Shown here in pieces: positions 7,688-14,927 of a stretch of DNA of 14,985 nt. Location of the stretch: contig JAPOON010000734.1 in NCBI GenBank assembly GCA_026713405.1, positions 1 through 14,985 on the forward strand. Reading direction: 5' to 3'. Each line of letters starts with the position of its first letter. Position 1 is the first letter of the stretch. Both the position numbers and the translations under genes were made by a program. The notes under the pieces are model-generated. The model did not search any database. It worked only from the letters and a program-made list of their open reading frames with translations, and was not told the DNA's origin. Origin of the DNA: Gammaproteobacteria bacterium. GTDB taxonomy: Bacteria; Pseudomonadota; Gammaproteobacteria; Pseudomonadales; Azotimanducaceae_A.

Positions 7688-8860
7688 ATGGATTTCGAAC
7701 TTTCCGACGAACAGGCCGCTTTCCGCGATGCGGCGCGCCAATTCGCCGACAACGAACTGGCGCCCCACGCCGCGCGTTGGGACGAGCACCAGGAGTTTCC
7801 GCGGGCCGCCATAGCCGCTGCCGGCGAACTCGGGTTCTGCGGCCTCTATACGCCGGAGGAAGCCGGCGGACTCGGCCTCTCGCGCCTCGATGCCAGTATC
7901 GTGCTGGAGGAACTGGCGCGGGGCTGTACCTCCACCACGGCCTTCATCAGCATTCACAACATGGCCGCCTGGATGGTCGGCGCCTATGCCAACGCGGAAA
8001 CCCGGGAGGCGCTTTGCCCGCCACTTGCTGCCGGCGAAACGCTGGCGTCCTACTGTCTCACGGAACCGGGTGCCGGCAGCGATGCCGCAGCCCTGAAGAC
8101 CTCCGCCCGGAAGACCGAAGGCGGGTACGTGCTGAACGGCACGAAGGCGTTCATTTCCGGCGCGGGCGATACCGATGTGCTGGTGGTCATGGCCAGGATT
8201 GCCGACGGCGCCGGCCCCAGGCCCGGCGCATCCGGCATCAGCGCCTTTGCCGTCGATGCCGGCACGCCGGGCATCTCGTTCGGCCGCAAGGAGGCGAAGC
8301 TGGGCTGGAACACCCAGGCGACCCGGCAGGTGGTCTTCGAGGATGCGATGGTGCCGGCGTCACGCCTGCTGGGCAAGGAAGGCGAGGGCTTCAGGATCGC
8401 CATGCGCGGGCTGGACGGCGGCCGCATCAACATCGCCGCCTGCTCGGTGGGCACGGCGGCGGCGGCCGTCGAGCAGTCCCGGGCCTACATGGGCGAACGC
8501 CGCGCCTTCGGCCGCACCATCGGCAGTTTCCACGCGCTGCAGTTCCAGCTGGCCGACATGGCCACCAACCTGGTGGCATCGCGCCAGATGGTGCGCCTGG
8601 CCGCCTCGAAGCTCGACCGGGGCGATGCCGATGCGACGGTGTATTGCGCGATGGCCAAGCGCCTGGCGACCGACCTCTGCTTCGATATCTGCAACGATGC
8701 GCTGCAGATCCACGGCGGCTACGGCTATATCAAGGAATATCCCCTGGAGCGGTACCTGCGCGACACCCGGGTACACCAGATCCTGGAAGGTACCAGCGAG
8801 ATCATGCGCGTGATCGTCGCGCGGCGGCTGCTGCTCGAGGGGGCAAGCGAAATCCTCTGA
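7688..8860 (+). CDS. Acyl-CoA dehydrogenase, probably isobutyryl-CoA dehydrogenase (valine catabolism)
   Basis: This FAD flavoprotein of 390 residues would introduce the alpha,beta double bond into an acyl-CoA and pass electrons to electron-transfer flavoprotein. Family signatures are YCLTEPGAGSD (122-132) and IHGGYGYIKEYPLERYLRD (341-359). The catalytic base is Glu367 in QILEGTSEIMR (364-374), the C-terminal position used by short-chain and medium-chain dehydrogenases and by ACAD8; isovaleryl-CoA dehydrogenase uses another position. The HQILEG form and the three following genes favour isobutyryl-CoA as substrate, giving methacrylyl-CoA; 2-methylbutyryl-CoA or another short branched substrate is possible. 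The ATG at 7688 follows the ung stop by 6 nt. The next gene starts 15 nt after its stop. The family is certain, the substrate inferred from context. Confidence 0.9.
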   Translation: MDFELSDEQAAFRDAARQFADNELAPHAARWDEHQEFPRAAIAAAGELGFCGLYTPEEAGGLGLSRLDASIVLEELARGCTSTTAFISIHNMAAWMVGAYANAETREALCPPLAAGETLASYCLTEPGAGSDAAALKTSARKTEGGYVLNGTKAFISGAGDTDVLVVMARIADGAGPRPGASGISAFAVDAGTPGISFGRKEAKLGWNTQATRQVVFEDAMVPASRLLGKEGEGFRIAMRGLDGGRINIAACSVGTAAAAVEQSRAYMGERRAFGRTIGSFHALQFQLADMATNLVASRQMVRLAASKLDRGDADATVYCAMAKRLATDLCFDICNDALQIHGGYGYIKEYPLERYLRDTRVHQILEGTSEIMRVIVARRLLLEGASEIL

Positions 8861-8875
8861 CATTGGAAGCATGAA

Positions 8876-9664
8876 ATGACCAGTTCACCTTCAGACCTGC
8901 TGCTCGTCGAGCGGCGTGACCACACCCTGTTGATCACCATTGCCACCCCCCCGGCCAATACCTGGAACAGCGATAGCCTGAACGCGTTGAAATCCGTGGT
9001 TGAGCAGGCCGACGCGGACCGGGAGATCTACGCCCTGGTAATCACGGGCCAGGGCGGAAAGTTCTTTTCGGCGGGCGCCGACCTCAACCTGTTTGCGGAC
9101 GGAGACAAGGACGTGGCCCGTTCCATGGCCGGCAATTTCGGGGGTGCCTTCGAGACGCTGGCAGGCTTTCGCGGCGTCAGCATCGCCGCGATCAACGGCT
9201 ACGCCATGGGCGGCGGGCTGGAGTGCGCCCTGGCCTGCGACATACGCATTGCCGAGGCCCATGCGCAGATGGCGTTGCCGGAAGCGACGGTGGGGCTCCT
9301 GCCCTGCGGCGGCGGCACCCAGAACCTGGCCTGGACCGTGGGGGAAGGCTGGGCCAAGCGCATCATCCTGTGCGGAGAGCGGGTCAAAGCCGAGCGCGCG
9401 GCCGGGATCGGCCTGGTTGAAGAGGGGGTGGAATCCGGTCAGGCCCTGGACCGGGCCCGCGCGCTGGCGGAGTCCGTCGGACGGCAGAGCCCGCCCGCGG
9501 TCTCTGCCTGCAAGGGGCTGATCCCGCATGCCCGTGCCGGCAACATCGCGGCGGCCTACCAGACCGAGCGCGATGCCTTCGTCGGCCTGTTCGATACGCG
9601 GGATCAGCAGGAAGGGGTCAATGCCTTCCTGGAGAAGCGGGCGGCACAGTGGGTCAACGGCTGA
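8876..9664 (+). CDS. Enoyl-CoA hydratase/isomerase (crotonase family), probably methacrylyl-CoA hydratase
   Basis: The product is a 262-residue crotonase-fold enzyme. The oxyanion-hole segments are FSAGADLNLF (64-73) and NGYAMGGGLECALACD (107-122). Both hydratase glutamates are present: Glu116 in GGGLEC and Glu136 in ALPEATVGLLPCGGGTQ, 20 residues apart as in mammalian crotonase (E144/E164). It is therefore likely a true hydratase, adding water to a 2-enoyl-CoA. In this gene order the substrate would be methacrylyl-CoA, giving 3-hydroxyisobutyryl-CoA. The ATG at 8876 has GGAAG at 8865-8869; a nearby ATG at 8871 is out of frame and closes after two codons. Its TGA overlaps the ATG of the next gene by one base (TGATG), a translational coupling signature. 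Confidence 0.9.
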   Translation: MTSSPSDLLLVERRDHTLLITIATPPANTWNSDSLNALKSVVEQADADREIYALVITGQGGKFFSAGADLNLFADGDKDVARSMAGNFGGAFETLAGFRGVSIAAINGYAMGGGLECALACDIRIAEAHAQMALPEATVGLLPCGGGTQNLAWTVGEGWAKRIILCGERVKAERAAGIGLVEEGVESGQALDRARALAESVGRQSPPAVSACKGLIPHARAGNIAAAYQTERDAFVGLFDTRDQQEGVNAFLEKRAAQWVNG

Positions 9665-10794
9665 TGGCGGCGGCCCCGGAGCGTGCCGCAGATGTCCTGA
9701 TCGAAGAGCATGCCGCCCCCGGCGGCCGGGTGGTCGCCGAAGTCACGCTCAATGTCGAGGCGACGCTGAATTCGCTGAGCCTGGGCATGGCGCACACCAT
9801 CGCGGCAGCCCTGCGCGCCTGGCGCGACGACGAGCGTGTCGCCTGCGTGCTGTTCCGCGGCGCCGGCGACCGGGCGTTCTGCGCGGGCGGCGACATCCAG
9901 GCGCTGTATGCGGCCATGGTCAAAAACCACGCCGCCGGGCGGGTGGTGGACGACTACCCCTTCCAGTTCTTCGAGCACGAATACCGGCTCGACTACCTCA
10001 TTCATACCTACCCGAAACCGGTGGTGGCGCTGGGCCATGGCGTGGTCATGGGCGGCGGCCTGGGCATCTACTCCGCATCACGGTTCCGGGTGGTGACGGA
10101 AGCCTCGCGCATCGCCTGCCCGGAAGTGACCATCGGTCTTTTTCCCGATGCGGGCGCTACCTGGCTGCTGCGCAACCTGAACCCGGCGCTGGCCGTTTTC
10201 CTCGGTTGCACCGGCAGTCACGTCAACTGCGCGGATGCCCTGCAGACCGGCATCGGCACCCACGGCACCTCCGGCGCCTCCCGCCCGGGGGTAGTTGCCG
10301 CACTGGGCGCGGTCGACTATGCGGGGGATGCGACGGATTTCGACCGGGTCGACGAAGCGCTGTCGGCGCTGCCCGGGCCGGAGTTGCCGGAATCCCAGGT
10401 AGGCGATGTACCGGACAGCCTGGGCCTCGAGGGCAGTTATGCCGATGTGGCAGGCCGCATCGGCGCCCTTGCCGGTACCAGCCGGTGGGTGGACAGGGGA
10501 ATCGCAACCATGCGCAGCGGCTGCCCGACATCGGTGGGCATACTGGTCGAACAACTGCGGCGCGCCCCCGGCCTCGGCCTTGCGGACTGTTTCCGGCTCG
10601 AAATGACGGTGGGCACGCACTGCGCACACAACGAGGATTTTACCGAGGGCATTCGGGCGCTTCTGATCGAGAAGGACAACCGGCCGCGGTGGCGGTACGG
10701 CGACCTGGACGGCCTGGATGCGGACCACGTGCTGGGGCACTTCGAAGCGCCCTGGCCGAGCAATCCCCTGCATGACCTGGAGGACGACGGATGA
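9664..10794 (+). CDS. 3-hydroxyisobutyryl-CoA hydrolase-like protein (ECH/HIBCH family)
   Basis: From ATG 9664 the protein has 376 residues, the length of HIBYL-CoA hydrolases (human HIBCH 386) and well over a plain hydratase. Seen: FCAGGDIQALY (72-82), HGVVMGGGLGI (125-135), and CPEVTIGLFPDAG (152-164) with Glu154 and Asp162, the spacing of the HIBCH catalytic pair (E169/D177 in human). The C-terminal part (DFTEGIRALLIEKDNRPRW) also matches the family. The expected reaction is hydrolysis of 3-hydroxyisobutyryl-CoA to free 3-hydroxyisobutyrate, which the next enzyme oxidises. After FPDAG the residues are ATWLL where family members commonly have glycine-rich G-G/S-Y-F-L. GTG at 9649 is an alternative start 5 codons upstream, but ATG 9664 in the TGATG overlap is preferred. 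The stop overlaps the next ATG by 4 nt (ATGA). Confidence 0.85.
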   Translation: MAAAPERAADVLIEEHAAPGGRVVAEVTLNVEATLNSLSLGMAHTIAAALRAWRDDERVACVLFRGAGDRAFCAGGDIQALYAAMVKNHAAGRVVDDYPFQFFEHEYRLDYLIHTYPKPVVALGHGVVMGGGLGIYSASRFRVVTEASRIACPEVTIGLFPDAGATWLLRNLNPALAVFLGCTGSHVNCADALQTGIGTHGTSGASRPGVVAALGAVDYAGDATDFDRVDEALSALPGPELPESQVGDVPDSLGLEGSYADVAGRIGALAGTSRWVDRGIATMRSGCPTSVGILVEQLRRAPGLGLADCFRLEMTVGTHCAHNEDFTEGIRALLIEKDNRPRWRYGDLDGLDADHVLGHFEAPWPSNPLHDLEDDG

Positions 10795-11711
10795 CGAAGG
10801 TTGGATTTGCGGGCCTGGGCAACATGGGCGGCCCGATGGCGAGAAACCTGGTGGCAGCGGGCCACCAGGTGCAGGTGTACGACCTGCTGCCCGAACTGAT
10901 GCAGGCGGTGGAGGGCGGCGTGCCCCGGGAGTCGGCCGCCGCCGCGGCGGAAGGCGTCGACATGTTCGTCAGCATGCTGCCGGCGGGCCGGCACGTGGCC
11001 GGCCTCTACCTTGGCGACGGGTCCGGAAACGGCGTTCTCGAACGGCTGCCCCCGGAAGCGCTGGTCATCGACTGCAGCACCATCGACCCGGCGACCTCAC
11101 GGCGGGTGGCGGCGTCGGCGGCCGAAAAGGGGTTGGACATGCTCGATGCACCGGTATCCGGCGGCACGGCGGGCGCCGAGAACGGCACCCTGACCTTCAT
11201 CGTCGGCGGGCCGGAGCCGGCCCTGGAACGGGCGCGGCCGCTGTTCGACGTGAGGGGCGCCAACGTGTTCCACGCCGGCGGCAACGGCGCGGGCCAGATC
11301 GCGAAAATCTGCAACAACATGCTGCTGGCCGTGCAGATGGCGGGCACGGCGGAGGCGTTGTCGCTGGGCGTGGACAACGGCCTGAATCCTGCGGTTCTGT
11401 CGGAGGTCATCAAGCGCTCTTCCGGCGGCAACTGGGCGCTGAACGTCTACAACCCGTGGCCGGGGGTCATGGAGGGAGTACCCGCGAGCCGCGGTTTCGA
11501 GGGGGGTTTTCTGGTCGACCTCATGACCAAGGACCTGGGGCTTGCCATGGAAACCGCCGAGCAGTCGCGCAGTTCCGTGCCCATGGGCAGCCTGGCGAAA
11601 AACCTCTACCGCGTGCACGAGCAGGTCAACGGCGCCGGTCGGCTGGATTTCTCCAGCATCCAGTGGCTCTACAAGCCGGAGATGGCCACAAAGCCTGATT
11701 CAGACGGGTAG
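10791..11711 (+). CDS. mmsB: 3-hydroxyisobutyrate dehydrogenase
   Basis: This NAD-dependent beta-hydroxyacid dehydrogenase of 306 residues would oxidise 3-hydroxyisobutyrate to methylmalonate semialdehyde. The N-terminal Rossmann motif is GFAGLGNMGGPMARNL (5-20). The substrate signature DAPVSGGTAGAENG spans 119-132, and the catalytic lysine is Lys172 in GNGAGQIAKICNN. The C-terminal NPWPGVMEGVPASR and LMTKDLGLA are typical of 3-hydroxyisobutyrate dehydrogenases rather than of tartronate semialdehyde reductases. GGAGGA at 10779-10784 lies 6 nt before the ATG, and the start overlaps the previous stop by 4 nt. It is the last gene of the plus-strand run. Its stop lies 12 nt inside the convergent ygfZ coding region, leaving no separate terminator space. 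Genes for methylmalonate semialdehyde dehydrogenase (mmsA) are not in the window. Confidence 0.93.
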   Translation: MTKVGFAGLGNMGGPMARNLVAAGHQVQVYDLLPELMQAVEGGVPRESAAAAAEGVDMFVSMLPAGRHVAGLYLGDGSGNGVLERLPPEALVIDCSTIDPATSRRVAASAAEKGLDMLDAPVSGGTAGAENGTLTFIVGGPEPALERARPLFDVRGANVFHAGGNGAGQIAKICNNMLLAVQMAGTAEALSLGVDNGLNPAVLSEVIKRSSGGNWALNVYNPWPGVMEGVPASRGFEGGFLVDLMTKDLGLAMETAEQSRSSVPMGSLAKNLYRVHEQVNGAGRLDFSSIQWLYKPEMATKPDSDG

Positions 11712-12575
11712 GCGAAAGCGCGTATCGGCCCGATCCGAGGCGAAGGGCCCGGAACGGTCGCGGACCAGGACGGCCAGCGCCTGACCCGCGGTCGCCGTGC
11801 CTGCTGCAGCGACCACCACTCCCACCTCCCGGCCATCGGCCTGAATGGCGGTTCCCGGTGCCGGGGCGGTGCCCGACCAGTCCAGGGCGGTGAGCCTGCG
11901 CTTGACCGCGCCGCGATGCTGGGCCCGGGCGACGACTTCCTGGCCGAGATAGCAGCCCTTGGAGAAACTCACCGCGTCACGTTCGTCGAGGCCGAGCATC
12001 TGCGGCAGGAAGCGCCCGCTCGTGGCGCTTTGCAGCCATACCTCCCGACGTTCGGTCAGCAGCGCGTCCCAATGGCCGGGGTCGAGTTCGCGCAAGTCTT
12101 CCAACTTGCCTGCCGGCGTGGTTTCGTCCAGAGCGAACAGGTAGCGCCCGTCGTCGAGACGCCCGCCGGGCAGCGAATCGAGTTGCCCGGGCAGCGGCTC
12201 CGCGTGCGTAACACCGACCACCCGGGACGGCACTTCCGATGCGGCGGATCTGGAGAATGCGAGATACGGGCGCAGAAATTCCAGCACGGCCGGGCACAGG
12301 GAACGGTGCAGCACGAGTGTGACGCTTCCGTCGTCGAGCCAGGCGTATCCCGTGCAAACCACCCGGCCCTTGATATTGCACATCGCCGTGAAGCGGGGCT
12401 CGCTGCCGAGGTCCGCCGTATCGGTGGTGAGATAGCCCTGCAGAAAGCCCGCCACGTCGGCGCCTTCGAATCGCAGGGTGCCGAGATCCTCCAGCAGGAT
12501 ACGCCCGGTTGGGGTGTCGGTATCCGCCGTGAGAGATCGATGCTGATTTTCCTGGTGCATCGCCGTCGCCGTCAT
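11700..12575 (-). CDS. ygfZ: YgfZ, folate-binding Fe-S cluster/tRNA-modification protein
   Basis: The 291-residue protein belongs to the GcvT-like YgfZ family, which binds tetrahydrofolate and supports assembly or repair of some iron-sulfur enzymes such as MiaB. The diagnostic KGCYxGQE motif is present at 206-213 with the conserved Cys208, followed by VVARAQHRG (214-222). The N-terminal part (FLQGYLTTDTADL, 44-56; MCNIKGRVV, 65-73) also fits the family. Start choice is uncertain: ATG 12575 is used here; ATG 12560 and ATG 12605 are in frame, and none has a strong Shine-Dalgarno sequence. The reading frame stays open much further upstream, but that part lies antisense to sdhE and is not credible. 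It is divergent from sdhE with only about 48 bp between starts, the same pairing as in E. coli, and converges on mmsB with a 12-nt overlap. Confidence 0.92.
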   Translation of the reverse strand: MTATAMHQENQHRSLTADTDTPTGRILLEDLGTLRFEGADVAGFLQGYLTTDTADLGSEPRFTAMCNIKGRVVCTGYAWLDDGSVTLVLHRSLCPAVLEFLRPYLAFSRSAASEVPSRVVGVTHAEPLPGQLDSLPGGRLDDGRYLFALDETTPAGKLEDLRELDPGHWDALLTERREVWLQSATSGRFLPQMLGLDERDAVSFSKGCYLGQEVVARAQHRGAVKRRLTALDWSGTAPAPGTAIQADGREVGVVVAAAGTATAGQALAVLVRDRSGPFASDRADTRFRLPV

Positions 12576-12623
12576 CAGTTGCTGCCGGGTGATTGTTGCC
12601 CGCATTGTTGCTAGTGTCGAGGG

Positions 12624-12902
12624 ATGGACGAAGAGCGTACCGGGGGCAGGGCCGGTAAGGCCCGATGGCGCAGCCGCCGTGGCATGCTCGAGGTGGAAAA
12701 CGAACTGCTGCCCTTCGTCCGCGAACGTTTCGATGACCTCGAAGCCGCGGACAGGCATGCCTACGCGCGGCTGCTCGAGGAGGACGACTGGACCATCCAC
12801 GACTGGCTGCGCGGCGCCTCGCAGCCGGCCGATGCGGCGCTCCGGCGTATCGTGGCGCTCATCCGGCAGGCTCGAAGCGACGATGGTGCCCGGGACGATT
12901 AG
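12624..12902 (+). CDS. sdhE: SdhE, succinate dehydrogenase flavinylation factor
   Basis: A small 92-residue protein (E. coli SdhE has 88) that promotes covalent FAD attachment to the SdhA subunit of succinate dehydrogenase and to fumarate reductase; formerly called YgfY or CptB. The RGxxE flavinylation motif is visible as RRGMLEVE (R19, G20, E23), and the conserved LLEEDDWTIHDWLRG (50-64) and QPADAALRRIVALIR (67-81) match the family. The start is ATG 12624; an in-frame stop at 12612-12614 excludes upstream starts, and the next ATG would cut off the motif. The only Shine-Dalgarno-like sequence, GAGGG, directly abuts the ATG, so initiation may be weak. No convincing promoter is visible in the short gap to ygfZ. 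It overlaps the downstream ygfX. Confidence 0.93.
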   Translation: MDEERTGGRAGKARWRSRRGMLEVENELLPFVRERFDDLEAADRHAYARLLEEDDWTIHDWLRGASQPADAALRRIVALIRQARSDDGARDD

Positions 12903-13227
12903 CGTTGAAGCGGGGCGCCTGCGCCGTCTTGAATGGCTCCTCCACCTCGGGGTCGCACTGGCGGGCGGCTGGGTCTGGTTCGGCAATGCGGGCGCCGCAC
13001 TCCTGGGCTTGTGGGTGTGGGGCTGGCGGCCGCCACGCACCGTGCGGGTCAGGATTCCCGGCCGGCCGCGGCGGATCAAGCTGTCCCGTTTCGCGGTGTC
13101 GGTCTACCGGGGATGGCGATGCGTTCGCGTCTATCGCGACGAGATGGGCGAAGACGAATACGCGCGCCTGCGCCGCGAACTGAGAGCTTCGGTAGACCGT
13201 TCCTGCGCGGACAAAGCCGTCAAGTGA
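12883..13227 (+). CDS. ygfX: YgfX (CptA)-like inner membrane protein
   Basis: A small protein of 114 residues from ATG 12883; a GTG at 12886 is an alternative start. It has two adjacent hydrophobic, Trp-rich segments (about 18-33 and 35-48) joined by a Gly-Asn turn, then a basic soluble tail. The C-terminal VYRDEMGEDEYARLRRELR (83-101) resembles the end of E. coli YgfX. Its position immediately after sdhE, overlapping it by 20 nt, is also that of E. coli ygfX. YgfX has been described both as a toxin affecting cell division proteins and as a membrane partner in SdhE function; the sequence does not settle which. Similarity over the middle is weak, so the call rests largely on synteny, topology and the C-terminal motif. 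Confidence 0.75.
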   Translation: MVPGTISVEAGRLRRLEWLLHLGVALAGGWVWFGNAGAALLGLWVWGWRPPRTVRVRIPGRPRRIKLSRFAVSVYRGWRCVRVYRDEMGEDEYARLRRELRASVDRSCADKAVK

Positions 13228-13307
13228 ACCTGATTCGCACCGGATCGATGCCTTCGCGTCGGGCAGCGGCGCCGCCCGGCACGCGAATTCATCGCAGCGG
13301 CTGACGC
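13228..13307. other. Convergent intergenic region between ygfX and nadB
   Basis: Eighty bases separate the two stop codons. They contain GC-rich dyads, including the 10-base palindrome GCGGCGCCGC (13265-13274) and a GCTGA/TCAGC stem with a 3-nt loop (13300-13312) that overlaps the nadB stop codon. Neither is followed by a T-run on either strand, so an intrinsic terminator is not supported. No small gene is seen. Confidence 0.4.
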
Positions 13308-14927
13308 TCAGCGGGCCGCGGGCCGAACCAGGTCCAGGCGCTTTTCCGCACCGGGAAACAGGATCGTATCCTCTGTGTGGTCCCGGGTTTCCGGATGGTC
13401 CAGGTTGAAATGCAGCCCGCGGCTCTCCCGGCGCTTGAGTGCGGAATGGATGATCAGTTCGGCGACGTCGATCAGGTTACGCAGTTCGATCAGGTCGTTG
13501 CTGACCCGGTAGTGGCGGTAGAACTCGTTCATTTCCTGCTTCAGCAGGTCCACCCGGTGCAGGGCCCGCGTGAGGCGCTTGTCGGTGCGCACGATGCCCA
13601 CGTAGTCCCACATGAAACGGCGCAGTTCATCCCAGTTGTGGGCGATGATGACGTCCTCGTCGGAATTGGTGACCTGGCTTTCGTCCCAGTGGGGCAGGTT
13701 GACGGCCGCGAACGGCTCGTCCAGTTCGTTGCGAATCCGGCCCGCCGCCACGCGGGCGAATACCAGGCACTCGAGCAGCGAATTGCTCGCCAGCCGGTTG
13801 GCGCCGTGCAGGCCGGTGCAGCTCACTTCGCCGATTGCGTACAGCCCGGGCAAGTCCGTCTGGCCCTTGCGGTCCACGAGTACCCCGCCGCAGGTGTAGT
13901 GGGCCGCGGGCACCACGGGGATGGGCTGGCGGGTAATGTCGATGCCGAACTCGCGGCAACGGCCCGATATCGTGGGGAAGTGTTCCAGTATGAACCGTTC
14001 GGGACGATGGCTGATGTCCAGATAGACGCAATCGGAGCCCAGGCGCTTCATCTCGTGGTCGATGGCGCGCGCCACGATGTCCCTTGGTGCGAGTTCGGCC
14101 CGTGCGTCGAAGCGGTCCATGAACCGCTTGCCGTTCGGAAGGGTGAGAACGCCGCCTTCGCCACGCACCGCTTCGGAGATCAGGAACGACTTCGCGTGGG
14201 GGTGGTAGAGGCAGGTTGGATGAAACTGGTTGAACTCCATGTTGGCGATGCGGCAGCCCGCACGCCAGGCCATGGCGATGCCGTCCCCCGTGGAGCTGTC
14301 CGGGTTGCTGGTATAGAGGTAGACCTTGCTGGCGCCCCCGGTCGCGAGAATGACGAAGCGTGCCTGAAAGACCTCGACGCGCCCGGTGGTGCGATTGAGC
14401 ACATAAGCGCCCGCGCAGCGGTTCGCGTAGCGCCCCAGCCGGCTCAGGTTGATCAGGTCGATGGCAACGCGGTCGTCGAACAGTTCGATGCTGGGTGAGT
14501 CGAGAACCCGTTCCGTCAGCTTCGAGACGATCTCCCTGCCGGTGGCATCGGCGACGTGCAGCACACGCCGGAAGCGGTGCCCACCCTCGCGGGTGAGATG
14601 GTATTCGTTGTCGGTGCTGTCGAAGTCGACGCCCTGCTCCGTGAGGCGCCTTATCGCGGCGGGGCCCTGGGAAACCGTGAATGAGACGATTTCCCGGTCG
14701 CAGAGCCCGGCTCCGGCATTCAGCGTGTCTTCGACGTGGGACTCCAGGCTGTCCTGTGGATCCGTAACCGCGGCTACGCCGCCCTGTGCCCAGTGTGAGG
14801 AACCGGTGTCGGCGCTGCCCTTGCAAAGCACCGTGATGCGCCCGTGGGGTGCCAGGTGCAGGGCCGCGGACAAGCCTGCGGCACCGCCGCCGATGATCAG
14901 AATGTCTGTCGAGAAGCGTTGCGTCAT
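13308..14927 (-). CDS. nadB: L-aspartate oxidase
   Basis: The first enzyme of de novo NAD synthesis: it oxidises L-aspartate to iminoaspartate, which quinolinate synthase (NadA, not in the window) condenses with dihydroxyacetone phosphate. The 539-residue protein matches E. coli NadB in length (540). The FAD-binding GGGAAG (13-18) follows DILII, and TGSSHWAQGGVAAV is the flavin-contacting segment. Substrate-site segments HPTCLYHP, ELAPRDIVARAI and AAHYTCGGV, and LHGANRLASNSLLE near the C-terminal part of the flavoprotein domain, are all present. These separate it from succinate dehydrogenase and fumarate reductase flavoproteins. The ATG at 14927 has GAGG about 7 nt upstream. It is convergent with sdhE-ygfX, an arrangement I recall from Pseudomonas, where rpoE/algU lies divergently upstream; that gene would be beyond the right edge. 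Confidence 0.96.
   Translation of the reverse strand: MTQRFSTDILIIGGGAAGLSAALHLAPHGRITVLCKGSADTGSSHWAQGGVAAVTDPQDSLESHVEDTLNAGAGLCDREIVSFTVSQGPAAIRRLTEQGVDFDSTDNEYHLTREGGHRFRRVLHVADATGREIVSKLTERVLDSPSIELFDDRVAIDLINLSRLGRYANRCAGAYVLNRTTGRVEVFQARFVILATGGASKVYLYTSNPDSSTGDGIAMAWRAGCRIANMEFNQFHPTCLYHPHAKSFLISEAVRGEGGVLTLPNGKRFMDRFDARAELAPRDIVARAIDHEMKRLGSDCVYLDISHRPERFILEHFPTISGRCREFGIDITRQPIPVVPAAHYTCGGVLVDRKGQTDLPGLYAIGEVSCTGLHGANRLASNSLLECLVFARVAAGRIRNELDEPFAAVNLPHWDESQVTNSDEDVIIAHNWDELRRFMWDYVGIVRTDKRLTRALHRVDLLKQEMNEFYRHYRVSNDLIELRNLIDVAELIIHSALKRRESRGLHFNLDHPETRDHTEDTILFPGAEKRLDLVRPAAR

Noticed and set aside
12576..13079. An upstream extension of ygfZ to a 459-residue protein.
   Set aside because: The extra 168 residues lie antisense to sdhE and ygfX, look low-complexity, and YgfZ family proteins are about 300 residues or slightly more.
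13265..13312. GC-rich palindromes between ygfX and nadB as a bidirectional terminator.
   Set aside because: There is no T-run on either strand after the stems, so only the dyads are noted.
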